Position numbers and translations under genes: made by a program
The notes under the pieces: model-generated
The model's input: the letters and a program-made list of their open reading frames with translations, nothing else
The model's database searches: none
What the model was told of the DNA's origin: nothing
DNA from: Truepera radiovictrix DSM 17093
Lineage (GTDB): Bacteria; Deinococcota; Deinococci; Deinococcales; Trueperaceae
Assembly (NCBI RefSeq): GCF_000092425.1
Contig: NC_014221.1
Span: forward strand, 338,001-402,000
Reading direction: 5' to 3'
Length of the DNA: 64,000 bases
Shown here: in pieces, positions 19,059 to 28,394 of the stretch
Numbering within the stretch: the stretch's first letter is position 1
Layout of the letters: every line of letters starts with the position of its first letter

Positions 19059-20312
19059 ATGCCCCCGACGCTGCCCCCCGACAGGCTCACCCTCGCGTTT
19101 TACACCCTCGACTACCCGCCGGGGCGGTTCGTCTCGAGCATCGGGCTCTACACGCAAAAGCTCGCCGCCGCGCTCGCGGCGCGCGGCCACCGCGTCTTCG
19201 TGCTGAGCCGCAGCGAGGAAGGGGAGCGCGTCGAGCGCGACGGGGAGGTCACGGTCTTGCGCCTCGGGCCGCCGCGCGTCGCGGTGCCGGCGCGCGTAAC
19301 GCTCTTTAGCGCCTCGAGCCGCGCGCTCACCGGTCTGCGCGACGAGGTGCGGTTTCGCCGGCGGCTCGCCGATAAGCTCTCGGAGCTCGTCGCGCGCGAA
19401 GGGGTCGACCTCATCGAGGCGGCTGACTCGGCGGCAGAAGCGGGGTTTTACCGGCCGCAGCGCCACCCGCGGGTGCCGCTGGTGATCCGCCTGCACGGCC
19501 CCACGGCGGTCGCCGAGCTTTTCGACCGCAACGTGCCCGAGTTCGGGCGGCGCCTGATCCGGCGGGCCGAGCGCGCGCTCTTTGTCAAAGCGACCCACCT
19601 TACGACGCCGAGCGAGGTGTCGCGCCGGCTGTTCGCCGCCGAGCTCGGCCTCCATGACCGGCCGATCGCGGTGTTTCCGAACATCCCCACCGTCGACCCG
19701 ACGCGCATCACCCCCGCCGACCCCGCCGCCGCCGACCCCGACACGGTGCTCTACGTCGGCCGTTCGACCAAGCAAAAGGGGTTGCAGGTGCTCGTCAAGG
19801 CGATCCCGGGGGTGCTCGAGGCGCACCCGTCGGCCCGCTTCGTCTTCGTCGGACCGGACGGGCCGAGCGCGTCGGGGCACCCCTCGTTTCAGGCCTACTT
19901 GCTGAGCCAGGTCCCCGAGCGCTACCGGGGGGCGCTGCACTTCGTCGGTTACAGGGACCACGCGGCGCTCCGCTGCTTTTACGAACGGGCCGCCCTCTGC
20001 GTCTTCCCCTCGCTCTTCGAGTCGTTCGGCTACACCTGCCTCGAGGCGATGACCTACGGCAAGGCGATCATCGCGAGCCCCACGGGGGGGATGGGGGAGA
20101 TGCTCGCCGAGGGGCGCTGCGGGCTGCTCTACACGCCGCCCGACGCCGATGAGCTGCGCCGGCACATCCTGACGCTCCTCCAAGACGCCCCGCTGCGCGA
20201 GCGCTTGGGCCGAGCGGCGCGGGAGCGGGCGCTCAGCTGCTACCACCCCGAGGTGATCGTCGCCGAGACGGAGCGTTTTTACTACCGCGCGGTCGCCGAG
20301 TGCGCGCGCTAG
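19059..20312 (+). CDS. Family 4 glycosyltransferase
   Basis: 417 aa, GT-B fold. The N-terminus has the acceptor-side glycine-rich turn (PPGRFVSSIGLYTQKLAAALAARGHRVF), the C-terminal half the nucleotide-sugar site: VLYVGRSTKQKGLQVLVKAI and FPSLFESFGYTCLEAMTYGKAIIAS with the E-x7-E pattern. It should transfer a sugar from a nucleotide donor to a surface polysaccharide or glycolipid. Monocistronic; convergent with the methyltransferase (4-nt overlap of ends). Donor and acceptor unknown. Confidence 0.88.
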   Translation: MPPTLPPDRLTLAFYTLDYPPGRFVSSIGLYTQKLAAALAARGHRVFVLSRSEEGERVERDGEVTVLRLGPPRVAVPARVTLFSASSRALTGLRDEVRFRRRLADKLSELVAREGVDLIEAADSAAEAGFYRPQRHPRVPLVIRLHGPTAVAELFDRNVPEFGRRLIRRAERALFVKATHLTTPSEVSRRLFAAELGLHDRPIAVFPNIPTVDPTRITPADPAAADPDTVLYVGRSTKQKGLQVLVKAIPGVLEAHPSARFVFVGPDGPSASGHPSFQAYLLSQVPERYRGALHFVGYRDHAALRCFYERAALCVFPSLFESFGYTCLEAMTYGKAIIASPTGGMGEMLAEGRCGLLYTPPDADELRRHILTLLQDAPLRERLGRAARERALSCYHPEVIVAETERFYYRAVAECAR

Positions 20313-21079
20313 GGCGCCGCGGCCGCGGCGATCCCGACGAGGTGCGGCGCCGTGGCGCTCACGCGCGTGCGGTCGAAGCCGCCGTAGAGCCGCACGTTAG
20401 CGAACCCCGCCTGCAAAAGGGCGCGCTCGAGCTCGAAGCGCGTAAAGTAGCGCTGCGTGAGGCGGTAGCGCTGGCGCGTCAGCCGCCCGGCGGCGTCGGT
20501 GCGGTCGAAAAAGTAGTGCGAGGTAATGAGCTGCGCGTCGGGGTCGTGCTCCTGCAGCAAGAAGAGCTCGCCCGCGCCGCCGCGCTCGAGGGCCCCGGCC
20601 GCGCCGACGTGCGCCCACTCGGCCTCACGCCGCAAGACGCCGAGCTGCCCGAAGCGCGGGGTGTAGAGGTCGAAGGCGAAGCGGCCCCCCGCCTCGAGGT
20701 GTGCGCGCACCGTCTCGAGGGTCGCGTCCTGGTCTTTGAGGGTGTAGGCGTGCATGAGGGTGTTAAAGGGCGCGATGACGAGCGGGAAGCGCCGCCCCAA
20801 CCGGACGCTGCGCATGTCGCCCGGGACGTAGGTGACGCGCTCCTCAAGCCCCTCGCGCGCCAAGCGGGCGCGGCCGCGGAGGATCATCTGTTCGGCGGGC
20901 TCGAGCGCGACGACCTCGAAGCCGGCGCGCGCGAGCGCCGCCGCGACGCGCCCCGTACCCGCGCCGAGCTCGAGCACCGGCCCGCCGTAGTCGTGGGCGA
21001 GGCGGGTGTAGAAGGGGAGGTCGTCGCGGTAGTGCGCGTACTGCAGGTCGTAGAGTTCGGCCAAGGGGTCGTAGTTCAT
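20309..21079 (-). CDS. Class I SAM-dependent methyltransferase
   Basis: 256 aa. It opens with DPLAELYDLQYAHYRDDLPFY, then the SAM motif VLELGAGTGRVAAALARAG, VVALEPAEQM and GDMRSVRLGRRFPLVIAPFNTLMH. The C-terminal half is beta-rich (TRQRYRLTQRYFTRFELERALLQAGF). It is the last gene of the envelope cluster, 5 nt after the ABC exporter. Substrate unknown. Confidence 0.88.
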   Translation of the reverse strand: MNYDPLAELYDLQYAHYRDDLPFYTRLAHDYGGPVLELGAGTGRVAAALARAGFEVVALEPAEQMILRGRARLAREGLEERVTYVPGDMRSVRLGRRFPLVIAPFNTLMHAYTLKDQDATLETVRAHLEAGGRFAFDLYTPRFGQLGVLRREAEWAHVGAAGALERGGAGELFLLQEHDPDAQLITSHYFFDRTDAAGRLTRQRYRLTQRYFTRFELERALLQAGFANVRLYGGFDRTRVSATAPHLVGIAAAAAP

Positions 21080-21084
21080 ACCAT

Positions 21085-22725
21085 TTACACGTTCAAGGGC
21101 TCCGCAGGTGCGAGCTTGCCGCCACGAAGCACCAGCACCTGGTGGGCCGCGCGCACGAGCGCCGGGCGGTGCGCCACCACGAGCACCAACCGCGAGCGCG
21201 CCTGTGCCTGCAGCACGCGCGCCAGCACCGCCTCGCTGGCTTCGTCGAGGTTGGCGCTCGGTTCGTCCAACACGAGCACGTCGGGGTCGCTAAGCAGCGC
21301 GCGCGCGACCGCGAGGCGCTGCCGCTGCCCCCCCGAGAGCCCCGCGCCCCCCTCGGCGAGCGGCGCGCCCAGGCCGCGCGGGCGCAGCGCGCCCGCTAGG
21401 GCGACCGCCTCTAGAACCTCCCAGAGGGCGCTCTCGGGCAGCTCGCGGCCCAGTAGGAGGTTGTCGCGCACGCTGCCGCGAAAGAGCGTCACGTGCTGCG
21501 GGACGTAGGCGAGGCGCCGGCGGAGCTCCGCTTCGGGAAACGCCCCGAGCGGCGCCCCGGCTAGGAGCACCCGCCCCGCGCTCGGCTCGAGCAGGCCCAG
21601 GGCGAGGCGCAGCAGTGTGGTCTTGCCGCTCCCGCTCTCGCCGGTTAAAGCGACGAGCGCGGGGCCGCGCAGCGTGAGGTTGAGTTCATGGAGGACGGTA
21701 CGGCCCTCGGAGCGCCAGGAGACCCCGTCGAGCTGCAGCACCGGCGCGCGCGGCGGCGGGCTGCTCGCCGAGGGGGGCGGGAGCGGGGCGGGGGGGAGGG
21801 CGCGCAGCGCGTGGAGGCGCGCGGCCGCTGCGCGCGCCCCCTGCAGGAGGGCGTAGCCGCGCGGCAGGAGCTGGGCGGGGGTCGAGAGGAGCGCGAGGAG
21901 GGTGATAAAGGCCGTGACCTCGCCCAGACTCATCGCCCCCGCCCGCACGCTGCGGGTCAGCACGAAGAGCAGCAGCGCGAGCGCGGCGAACCCCAAGAGC
22001 TGCGCGAGCGGCGTCTGCAGCGCGGCCCAGAGGGCGCGTTCGGTCTGTGCCCGGGCGGCGCCGCGGTTCGCGGGGCCGAAGCGGCCCAGCAGAAAGCCGC
22101 CGAGGCCGAACGCGCGCCCCACCTCCCCCTGCGCGAGCCCCTCCTGGACGTGCGCGCTCACGGCCTCGAGGTGCGCTTGCGCGCGCGCCGTGCTCGCCTC
22201 GATGCGCCGCCCGACGACGGTGAGGGTGAGCGCCAAGGGGAGCGCCGCGCCGAGCAGAACAAGGGTCGCCTCGGGGTTGACGTAAAAGAGGTAGGCGAGC
22301 GACCCCAGGAGCGTCAGCGACTCCGCGACAAGCGTCCCCAGGCCGAACTGCACGTAGGTCTCGACCTCGCGCAGGTCGGCTAGAAGCCGCCCGGCGAGCC
22401 CGCCGCTGCTCTCGGCGCGCGTCAGCGGGCGTTTTAAGAGCGCCTCGTAGAGCCCCGCGCGCCAGCGTTCGCTGGTGCGCGCCGCGAGCGTGCCCAGCAG
22501 CGCGTCCTGCGCCCAGAGCGCGAGCGCGCCCGTCAGGAGCGCCGCGCCGCCCAGAGCGAGCACCCCGCCGAGCGCGTCAAAGTCGCCCTGAACGAACACC
22601 CGGTCGAAGAGCGGGGCGACGAGCAGCGGCGCCACGGCGACCCGCACGAGCGCGTTGAGGGTCGCCGCGAGAAAGCCGAGGAGGGCGAGCGGCGAGCGCG
22701 GCAGCAGCAGGGGGGGGAGCGTCAT
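21085..22725 (-). CDS. ABC exporter half-transporter (MsbA-like)
   Basis: 546 aa: an N-terminal six-helix exporter domain (~1-320), a proline-rich linker, and an ATPase with Walker A GESGSGKTTLL, signature [14 protein letters not shown] and Walker B VLVLDEPSANLD. Type IV exporters of this kind flip lipids or export peptides. Its 4-nt overlap with the LpxB-like gene and the lpx genes upstream suggest it flips a lipid A-type glycolipid, as MsbA does; that is inference. It should work as a homodimer. Confidence 0.88.
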   Translation of the reverse strand: MTLPPLLLPRSPLALLGFLAATLNALVRVAVAPLLVAPLFDRVFVQGDFDALGGVLALGGAALLTGALALWAQDALLGTLAARTSERWRAGLYEALLKRPLTRAESSGGLAGRLLADLREVETYVQFGLGTLVAESLTLLGSLAYLFYVNPEATLVLLGAALPLALTLTVVGRRIEASTARAQAHLEAVSAHVQEGLAQGEVGRAFGLGGFLLGRFGPANRGAARAQTERALWAALQTPLAQLLGFAALALLLFVLTRSVRAGAMSLGEVTAFITLLALLSTPAQLLPRGYALLQGARAAAARLHALRALPPAPLPPPSASSPPPRAPVLQLDGVSWRSEGRTVLHELNLTLRGPALVALTGESGSGKTTLLRLALGLLEPSAGRVLLAGAPLGAFPEAELRRRLAYVPQHVTLFRGSVRDNLLLGRELPESALWEVLEAVALAGALRPRGLGAPLAEGGAGLSGGQRQRLAVARALLSDPDVLVLDEPSANLDEASEAVLARVLQAQARSRLVLVVAHRPALVRAAHQVLVLRGGKLAPAEPLNV

Positions 22726-23945
22726 CGCTCGAGCACCCGCGAGACGAGCCGCGCGGCGGCGCCGGGGCGCGGCATCGTCGCCAAAAGCCGCGCGCGCCGG
22801 CGGTGTCGTTCGGCGTCGTCCCCGAGCAGCGCGAGCGCCGCCTGCGCGACGTGCTCGTGGGTGAGAACCCCTTTAAGCTCGAGCATCAGGTCTTCGCCGC
22901 TCAGGTGGTTGGGGAGCGAGACCGGCAGGTGCGGCGCGGCGAGGCGGACGGCGTGGCGCTTTAAGGCGGTGCCGACAAGGGGCACCAGCGAGAGCCAGTG
23001 GCCGGGCCCCTCGAGCGGGATGACCTCGGGTTTATTGAGCGGCAGCACGACGACCGCCGGCACCCCCGCGACGCCGAGCTCGAGGGTGTTGGTGCCGGGG
23101 AGCGTCAGGGCGAGGTCGGCGACGCGCATGTGGGCGTAGCGCGCCTCCTCGGGCACCAGCTCGACGCGCGCGCCGCCCGGGGTCAGGACGCTGTCGCCGT
23201 CGCGCCGCCCCGCGAGGCCGCCCAGGGTGTCTTTGTGCGCGCCCGCGATCCCCGCCGCCAGCGCCTCGGCGCTCAATAGGCGGCTCACCGGCCAGACGAA
23301 GCGCGCGCGCGGGAGGGCGTGGTGCAGCGCGTCGGCGACGGCGAGCATCAGGGGGATGAGGTGCACCGCGAAGGCGTCGCGGGAGCCGCAGAAGAGCAGC
23401 AAATGGGGCGATCCGGGCTCGGCGGCGGGTTCGGCGTCCTCGACGGCGTCGGCGACGAGGTTGCCGACGACCTCGAGGCGCGACGCGGGCGCCCCCAGGA
23501 GCCGCGCGCGCTGCGCCGTGCGCGGGCTGTCGACGAAGAGCGCGGTGAGGCTGGGGTGCCAGTAGGGGACGAAGGCGTAGCGAAAGGCGCGGAAGCGGAG
23601 CCGCTGCGCCAGCTTGAGGGTCAGCCCGGGGCCGCCGCCGAGCCCCAGCACGGCGCCCTCGCCCGCGCCGACCCCCGGCAGCGCCCCCCCCGCCATGAAG
23701 CGCACGAAGTCGCCCGGCGTCGTCACCGCGTCCGCCCCGAAGGTCGCGGCGATACGCGCCTCGCTGCCGCTCGCGAACTGACACGGTACGAGGCTGATCG
23801 CCGCGCGCACCGCGGGCGCTTGCCGCCGCAGCTCGCGCAGCACGGGCCGGACCCAGGTGTAGAGCTCACCGGGGCCGTTGCTGACGAGGACGAGTTGGGA
23901 GGGGGGGTGCAGTGTTGGGTGCGGTGGGGTGGGGTGTGGTGTCAT
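22722..23945 (-). CDS. LpxB-related glycosyltransferase (lipid-A-disaccharide synthase-like)
   Basis: About 407 aa, GT-B fold. Instead of the AGE-SGD motif of canonical LpxB it starts with VLVSNGPGELYTWVRPVL, the mark of a divergent LpxB-related family I know from cyanobacteria and some Deinococcota. The C-terminal donor site ALTLPGTNTLELGVAGVPAVVVLPLN corresponds to the LpxB GTATLEAAL region. Its position after lpxA supports disaccharide synthesis from UDP-2,3-diacylglucosamine, but the divergence leaves the acceptor uncertain. The start is a choice between ATG 23945 and GTG 23957. Confidence 0.75.
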   Translation of the reverse strand: MTPHPTPPHPTLHPPSQLVLVSNGPGELYTWVRPVLRELRRQAPAVRAAISLVPCQFASGSEARIAATFGADAVTTPGDFVRFMAGGALPGVGAGEGAVLGLGGGPGLTLKLAQRLRFRAFRYAFVPYWHPSLTALFVDSPRTAQRARLLGAPASRLEVVGNLVADAVEDAEPAAEPGSPHLLLFCGSRDAFAVHLIPLMLAVADALHHALPRARFVWPVSRLLSAEALAAGIAGAHKDTLGGLAGRRDGDSVLTPGGARVELVPEEARYAHMRVADLALTLPGTNTLELGVAGVPAVVVLPLNKPEVIPLEGPGHWLSLVPLVGTALKRHAVRLAAPHLPVSLPNHLSGEDLMLELKGVLTHEHVAQAALALLGDDAERHRRRARLLATMPRPGAAARLVSRVLER

Positions 23946-23988
23946 AGGGTTGGTCACGGGAGCCGTGGCGAGAGCGGCCGCCCCTACA

Positions 23989-24058
23989 GGCTACAAGCCA
24001 CGCGCCACCGGCTACAAGCGGGGCTACGAGCGGCGCACCACGAGCGGCGGGCCACGAG
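23989..24058. repeat. Degenerate short tandem repeats (GGCTACAAGC-type)
   Basis: In the 124-bp gap between lpxA and the LpxB-like gene, GGCTACAAGC occurs at 23989-23998 and 24010-24019, then GGCTACGAGC at 24022-24031 and two CCACGAGC units near 24038-24058. The units resemble the (a/c)acgagc words in the repeats at 55929 and 56905. Confidence 0.55.
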
Positions 24059-24069
24059 CCCTATGCGCC

Positions 24070-24864
24070 CTACACGAAGCCGCATAACCCCCGTTTGGAA
24101 CGCGCCCTAAAGTCGAGCATGGTGCGCACCTCGGCGCTCTCGAGCGCGAGCGCCTCCAAAAGCGCCCAGTCGCGGCGGCGAAAGGCGCGCACGGCGCGCT
24201 CGAGCGCCCGGTAGCGCTCGCCGGTGACGCCGTGGCGCGTCAGCCCGACGCGGTTGAGCCGGTAGTGCCGCGCCGGGTTGCCGCGCGCCATGCTGTAGGG
24301 CAAGATGTCCTGGTTGGCGGCGCTGCCCGCGCCGTACATGGCGTAGGCGCCGACGCGGCAGCCCTGGTGCAAGAGGGCCGCCGAACCGAGCACCGCGAAG
24401 TCGCCGACCTCGCTGTGGCCGCCGAGCTGCACCTGGGTGGTGAGCACGCACCCCTGGCCGACTTGCACGTTGTGCGAGACGTGCGCGTAGGCCATCACCA
24501 GCGTCTTGCGGCCGACCCGCGTCGCTTGGCCCTCGCCGCTCGCGCGGTGCACGCTGGCGAACTCGCGCAGCACCACCTCGTCCTCCAAAACGGCGTAGCT
24601 CGGCTCCCCCCGAAACTTGGTGTCCATCGGTTCGCCGCCCACGGTCGCGTAGGGCCCCAAGCGGCAGCGCGCGCCGACGCGGCTGCCGCGCTGGAGCACC
24701 GTACCCGCCTCGAGCACGCTCTGCGCCCCGACCGTGACGTCCGCCTCGACGACCACGAAAGGGCCGACGCGGCACCCCGGTCCGAGGGTCGCGCCGTCGT
24801 GAACAACCGCGCTCGGGTGCACCTCGGGGGGGGCGGGTTCGGGGTTCACGGGTTTGGGGCTCAC
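24070..24864 (-). CDS. lpxA: UDP-N-acetylglucosamine O-acyltransferase
   Basis: 264 aa, left-handed beta-helix of hexapeptide repeats from residue ~14 to ~200, then a helical C-terminus ending in FRARSKRGLCGF as in E. coli LpxA. The catalytic His is H131 in AYAHVSHNVQVG; GGEPMDTKFRGEPSYAVLE and SVHRASGEG match the substrate loops. It should put the first acyl chain on UDP-GlcNAc at O-3 in lipid A synthesis. GTG start 18 nt after fabZ. Confidence 0.93.
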   Translation of the reverse strand: MSPKPVNPEPAPPEVHPSAVVHDGATLGPGCRVGPFVVVEADVTVGAQSVLEAGTVLQRGSRVGARCRLGPYATVGGEPMDTKFRGEPSYAVLEDEVVLREFASVHRASGEGQATRVGRKTLVMAYAHVSHNVQVGQGCVLTTQVQLGGHSEVGDFAVLGSAALLHQGCRVGAYAMYGAGSAANQDILPYSMARGNPARHYRLNRVGLTRHGVTGERYRALERAVRAFRRRDWALLEALALESAEVRTMLDFRARSKRGLCGFV

Positions 24865-24882
24865 GGGTCGGCGGGGTTCACC

Positions 24883-25341
24883 CTAGGGCTGATCGGCGAA
24901 CACGAACGACAGCTCGGCCTCGGCCGCGACCTCCTCGCCGACGAGCGCGCGCGCCGCGACGCGGCAGAGGCGGCGGCGAAAGAGGGTGATGGTGCCCGTG
25001 AGCCGCAGCACGTCGCCCGGGACGACCTTGCGTTTGAACTTGGCGTTGTCAACCCCTGCGAGGTAGCCGATGGGCGCGTCCCCGCGGGGCCGTCGGTGCC
25101 ACCCCTCGCGCACCGCGAGCCCGACGCCGGCGGCCTGCGCGAGCGCCTCGAGGATCAGCACCCCCGGCATCACCGGCTCCTGCGGGAAGTGCCCCTGGAA
25201 AAAGGGCTCGCCGTGCGAGACGTTTTTGCGGCACTCGAAGGTGTCGCCCTCTTGCGAGACAAAGGCGTCGACGAACAAAAAGGGGTAGCGGTGGGGCAAG
25301 AGGGCGCGGATGTCGATGGGCGTTTCCTGGGCGTCGCTCAT
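24883..25341 (-). CDS. fabZ: 3-hydroxyacyl-ACP dehydratase FabZ
   Basis: 152 aa, hot-dog fold. LLPHRYPFLFVD at the N-terminus and GHFPQEPVMPGVLILEALAQ with catalytic H51 and E65. It makes enoyl-ACP in fatty acid elongation and shares 3-hydroxyacyl-ACP with LpxA and LpxD, which explains its frequent place in lpx operons. The start at 25341 follows AGAGGTGA; the frame upstream to 25461 overlaps the oxidoreductase gene and is not coding. Confidence 0.94.
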   Translation of the reverse strand: MSDAQETPIDIRALLPHRYPFLFVDAFVSQEGDTFECRKNVSHGEPFFQGHFPQEPVMPGVLILEALAQAAGVGLAVREGWHRRPRGDAPIGYLAGVDNAKFKRKVVPGDVLRLTGTITLFRRRLCRVAARALVGEEVAAEAELSFVFADQP

Positions 25342-25354
25342 GCTGGTCACCTCT

Positions 25355-26341
25355 TTAAGCGAGCACCGGTACGGCGCCCCGTTCGTAGCGCTGCACCTTG
25401 AGCTGCTCGATGAGCTGCGTGGCGAGCTTGAGCGAGCGCAGGTCGTCATCCAGGGTGCCAATAGGCGGCGCGCTGCGGCGGATGCGGGCCAAAAAGTGCT
25501 CGAGCTCGCGCCTTAAGGGGTTGTCCTCGTGAACCACCACGCGGTCGAGGCGCACTTCGGAGCGCCCCTGCGCTTCGGCAATCGGCCGGTAGACCGAGAC
25601 CTCGGTGTGCGGCTCTTTGCCGAAGTCGACGCGCAGGGTCTGCTGCGGTTCGGCCACCACGAGCGTGCGTTCGGCGTCGGGCGCCACGCGCGAGGCCAAA
25701 AAGCGCGCGATGCAGCCGTTTTGAAAGGTGATCTGCGCCGCCGCCACGTCCTCGTGCGGGTCGCCGTTTAGCACGTGCCCCGCGACGCTGACGCCCGTGA
25801 TGGGGCCCGGTACAATGCCCAAGACGATATCGATGTCGTGGATCATGAGGTCTAAAATCACCCCGACGTCCTTGATGCGGGCGTTGGGTGTGAGGCGCCG
25901 CGCCTCGATGAGGTACGGGCAGGTGATGCGTTTGCCGAGGAGCTCGACCGCCTGGTAAAAGCGCGTGATGTGCCCGACCTGCAAGGTGAGCCCGAGGCGG
26001 CGGCTGAGCGCCACAAGGCGTTCGGCGTGCTGCACGTTGGTCGCGACGGGTTTTTCGACGAGCACGTGCAAGCCGGCTTTGAGCAGCGTTTCGGTCAGCG
26101 GGTAGTGGTAGCTCGTCGGGGCAGCGACGCTGACGGCGTCGAGTTGCCCCCCTAGGCGCGCGAGCATGGCGCCGACGTCGGGAAACGTCTGCACCGCAAA
26201 GCGCTGCGCCGCCTCGGCGCGCCGCTCCTCGCTCGGGTCGACGACCGCGACGAGGTCGGTGTGGGGGAGCACCGCGTACACGCCGGCGTGGTTGCGGCCC
26301 ATCACGCCGAATCCGACGACGGCAACCTTAAGGCGCTTCAT
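25355..26341 (-). CDS. Gfo/Idh/MocA-family oxidoreductase
   Basis: 328 aa. Rossmann motif VGFGVMGRNH at residues 10-19 and the family EKPVATN near residue 95, followed by the C-terminal substrate domain (DLMIHDIDIVLG). Oxidoreductases of this family sit in many lpx operons, between fabZ/lpxA and lpxB. In some bacteria GnnA of this family oxidises UDP-GlcNAc at C3 to make amide-linked lipid A, but its partner aminotransferase GnnB is not seen here. Substrate therefore open. Confidence 0.88.
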   Translation of the reverse strand: MKRLKVAVVGFGVMGRNHAGVYAVLPHTDLVAVVDPSEERRAEAAQRFAVQTFPDVGAMLARLGGQLDAVSVAAPTSYHYPLTETLLKAGLHVLVEKPVATNVQHAERLVALSRRLGLTLQVGHITRFYQAVELLGKRITCPYLIEARRLTPNARIKDVGVILDLMIHDIDIVLGIVPGPITGVSVAGHVLNGDPHEDVAAAQITFQNGCIARFLASRVAPDAERTLVVAEPQQTLRVDFGKEPHTEVSVYRPIAEAQGRSEVRLDRVVVHEDNPLRRELEHFLARIRRSAPPIGTLDDDLRSLKLATQLIEQLKVQRYERGAVPVLA

Positions 26342-26481
26342 AGCGTCCGCGCGCCCGCCAGCGGGGCGCAGGGGGGGCGGGTTGAGGGGTCGAGAGTGTC
26401 AGCTAGAGTCAAGGCGGCTCCCCGGAGGTGACGTTGGTAGGGCGATCGTCGCGGCGCAGAGGGGCGTGGCTTACACCGGCC

Positions 26482-27264
26482 TCACGACGGCCTTAGGGAC
26501 AGTAACATAGCCTCACGTAACAGCGCCTGCGCGAAGGCGACGTGAGCGCTGTGCGAACCCCGGATGACCTCGACGCACCCCAAAAGCGGGCGCCCCAGCA
26601 AGTAGAGGTCGCCGAGGGCGTCGAGCGCTTTATGCCGAACCGGCTCGTCGGGGAAGCGCAGCGGTGAGAGCGGCCCCTCGCTGCCGTAAACAATAGCATT
26701 TTGCAAGCTCGCTGCGGTCGCCAACCCTTGAGCGCGCAGCGCCTCAAGGTCGCTCAAAAAGCCGAAGGTGCGCGCTTCAAGGAGCTCGCCGAAGCGCTGT
26801 GGGCCGCCGCACCAGCGCTGCTTGCCGATCGCGGGGTGGGCGAAGTGGATCTCGGCGCAGAGGCGCGCCGGACCGGGGTGCACGCGCAGGGTGCTGTGGG
26901 CGTGCCTCAAGGAGAAGGCGTTCTCGACCACCAGCCCCTGGGGCGGTGGCGGTGGGGGGCCGAGGTCACCGAGGAGCTCGAGCCACGGCGCCGCCGACCC
27001 GTCTAAGATGGGCAGCTCGTCGGCGGAGACCTCGATAACGAGCCCCTCCCACCACCCGCTCGCGTAGAGCGCGGCCAGCAGGTGCTCGACCGTGGCGACG
27101 CGCCCCCCCGCGGTGCCCAGGGTCGTGCTGCGGCGGGTGTCGACGACGAAGTCGACGTGCGCCGGAATGGTCGCCCCACCGCGGCGAAAGCGCACGGGCC
27201 CCGCCTCGCGGTAGAGGCGTACCCACGAGGGGGCCCCCGTGTGGAGGCCGTGACCGCTAATCAT
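26482..27264 (-). CDS. lpxC: UDP-3-O-acyl-N-acetylglucosamine deacetylase
   Basis: 260 aa, short for LpxC (~280-305) because it starts directly at MISGHGLHTG; no other start codon exists upstream before a stop at 27309. The zinc ligands are all present: H61 (TVEHLLAAL), H211 and D215 (RHKALDALGDLY); base E60 and H241 (GSHSAHVAF) too, as are ILDGS and ARTFGF. It is the committed step of lipid A synthesis. A proline run (GPPPPPPQG, ~102-110) links the two alpha/beta halves. Confidence 0.93.
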   Translation of the reverse strand: MISGHGLHTGAPSWVRLYREAGPVRFRRGGATIPAHVDFVVDTRRSTTLGTAGGRVATVEHLLAALYASGWWEGLVIEVSADELPILDGSAAPWLELLGDLGPPPPPPQGLVVENAFSLRHAHSTLRVHPGPARLCAEIHFAHPAIGKQRWCGGPQRFGELLEARTFGFLSDLEALRAQGLATAASLQNAIVYGSEGPLSPLRFPDEPVRHKALDALGDLYLLGRPLLGCVEVIRGSHSAHVAFAQALLREAMLLSLRPS

Positions 27265-27341
27265 GGCGGGTGTCCCCCGGTCGGCCGCGCCCCCGTGGCG
27301 CCCCCGCTAAGGTGCTACCGGTAGCCAGAGAGGCGCTCACC

Positions 27342-28394
27342 CTAGTCATCCCCCGTCCGCGCGCCGCTCACGGGACGTCCCTGCGCCCTGACGCTCGCCC
27401 AGATGGCCTCGAGCTTACCGATAAGGTAGAGCTCGCGCACCCATTTGCGCTGCGGTTTGGCGGGGTAGCCCGCCCAGGTCTCCCCGGCCGGGACGCTTTT
27501 GGTGACGCTCGAGCGCCCCCCGACGCGGGCGCCGGCGCCGAGGCGCACGTGGTCGGTCACGGCGACCGCGCCCCCCAAAAGGACGCCGCGCTCCAAAACG
27601 GTGCTGCCGCCGATTGCGCTCCCCCCCGCGATGACGCAGTCGGGGCCGATCTGCACGTTGTGGCCGATCTGGCAGAGGTTGTCGATCTTCGTGCGCGCGC
27701 CGACGCGGGTGTCGAGCAGGGTACCGCGGTCGATACAGGTGTTCGCGCCGACCTCGACGTCGTCTTCGATGACGACCCCGCCCAGGTGGTGGATCTTGAC
27801 CGCCCCTTGCGGGCCGAAGGCGTAGCCGAAACCGTCGGCGCCGAGCACCGCGCCGCTATGGACGATCACCCGCGCGCCGAGCGCGGTGCCGGGGTAGAGG
27901 GTGACGTTGGCGTGCAGCACGCAGTCGGGTCCGAGCGTGACGCCCTCGCCGAGCACGCACCCCGGACCGACGCGGCTCCCCGCGCCGATCACCGCCCCCG
28001 CGCCGATCACCGCCCCCGCGCCGACGCTAACCGCTTCGCCCAGGGTGGCGTCGGGCGCGACGACCGCCCCGTCGCTCAGCTGCGGTCGGGGTGGGGGCGG
28101 GGCGAAGAGGGCGCTGAGGCGAGCGAGCGCGAGGCGCACGTCGCGCACCCAGATGATCGGGCAGGCGACGCGGGGGGCTGGGCAAAGCGCGTCGGGGAGG
28201 ACGAGCGCGCCGAGCTGCGCCGCTACGGGTTGTGTGCTGAGCGCCTCTAGCGCGGCGGCGGAGGTGACCACGACGGCGCTGTCGGGGAGCGCGGCGGTAG
28301 GGTCGGCGAGGGCGGTGACGGGGCGGTCGTCGCCCTCGAGGCGCCCACCGAGCTGCGCGGCGAGCTGCGCGGCGGTGATGGGGTGCGGCCTCAC
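27342..28394 (-). CDS. lpxD: UDP-3-O-acylglucosamine N-acyltransferase
   Basis: 350 aa from a GTG at 28394 ([17 protein letters not shown]). N-terminal uridine-binding domain, then a hexapeptide-repeat beta-helix with [16 protein letters not shown] and [14 protein letters not shown] holding the catalytic His, and a C-terminal helix. It adds the second acyl chain on the deacetylated UDP-sugar. The frame is open upstream into the S55-like gene, giving an apparent 974-aa fusion, but the GTG overlaps a TGA in the neighbouring frame (GTGA), the usual layout of this genome. Confidence 0.93.
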   Translation of the reverse strand: MRPHPITAAQLAAQLGGRLEGDDRPVTALADPTAALPDSAVVVTSAAALEALSTQPVAAQLGALVLPDALCPAPRVACPIIWVRDVRLALARLSALFAPPPPRPQLSDGAVVAPDATLGEAVSVGAGAVIGAGAVIGAGSRVGPGCVLGEGVTLGPDCVLHANVTLYPGTALGARVIVHSGAVLGADGFGYAFGPQGAVKIHHLGGVVIEDDVEVGANTCIDRGTLLDTRVGARTKIDNLCQIGHNVQIGPDCVIAGGSAIGGSTVLERGVLLGGAVAVTDHVRLGAGARVGGRSSVTKSVPAGETWAGYPAKPQRKWVRELYLIGKLEAIWASVRAQGRPVSGARTGDD

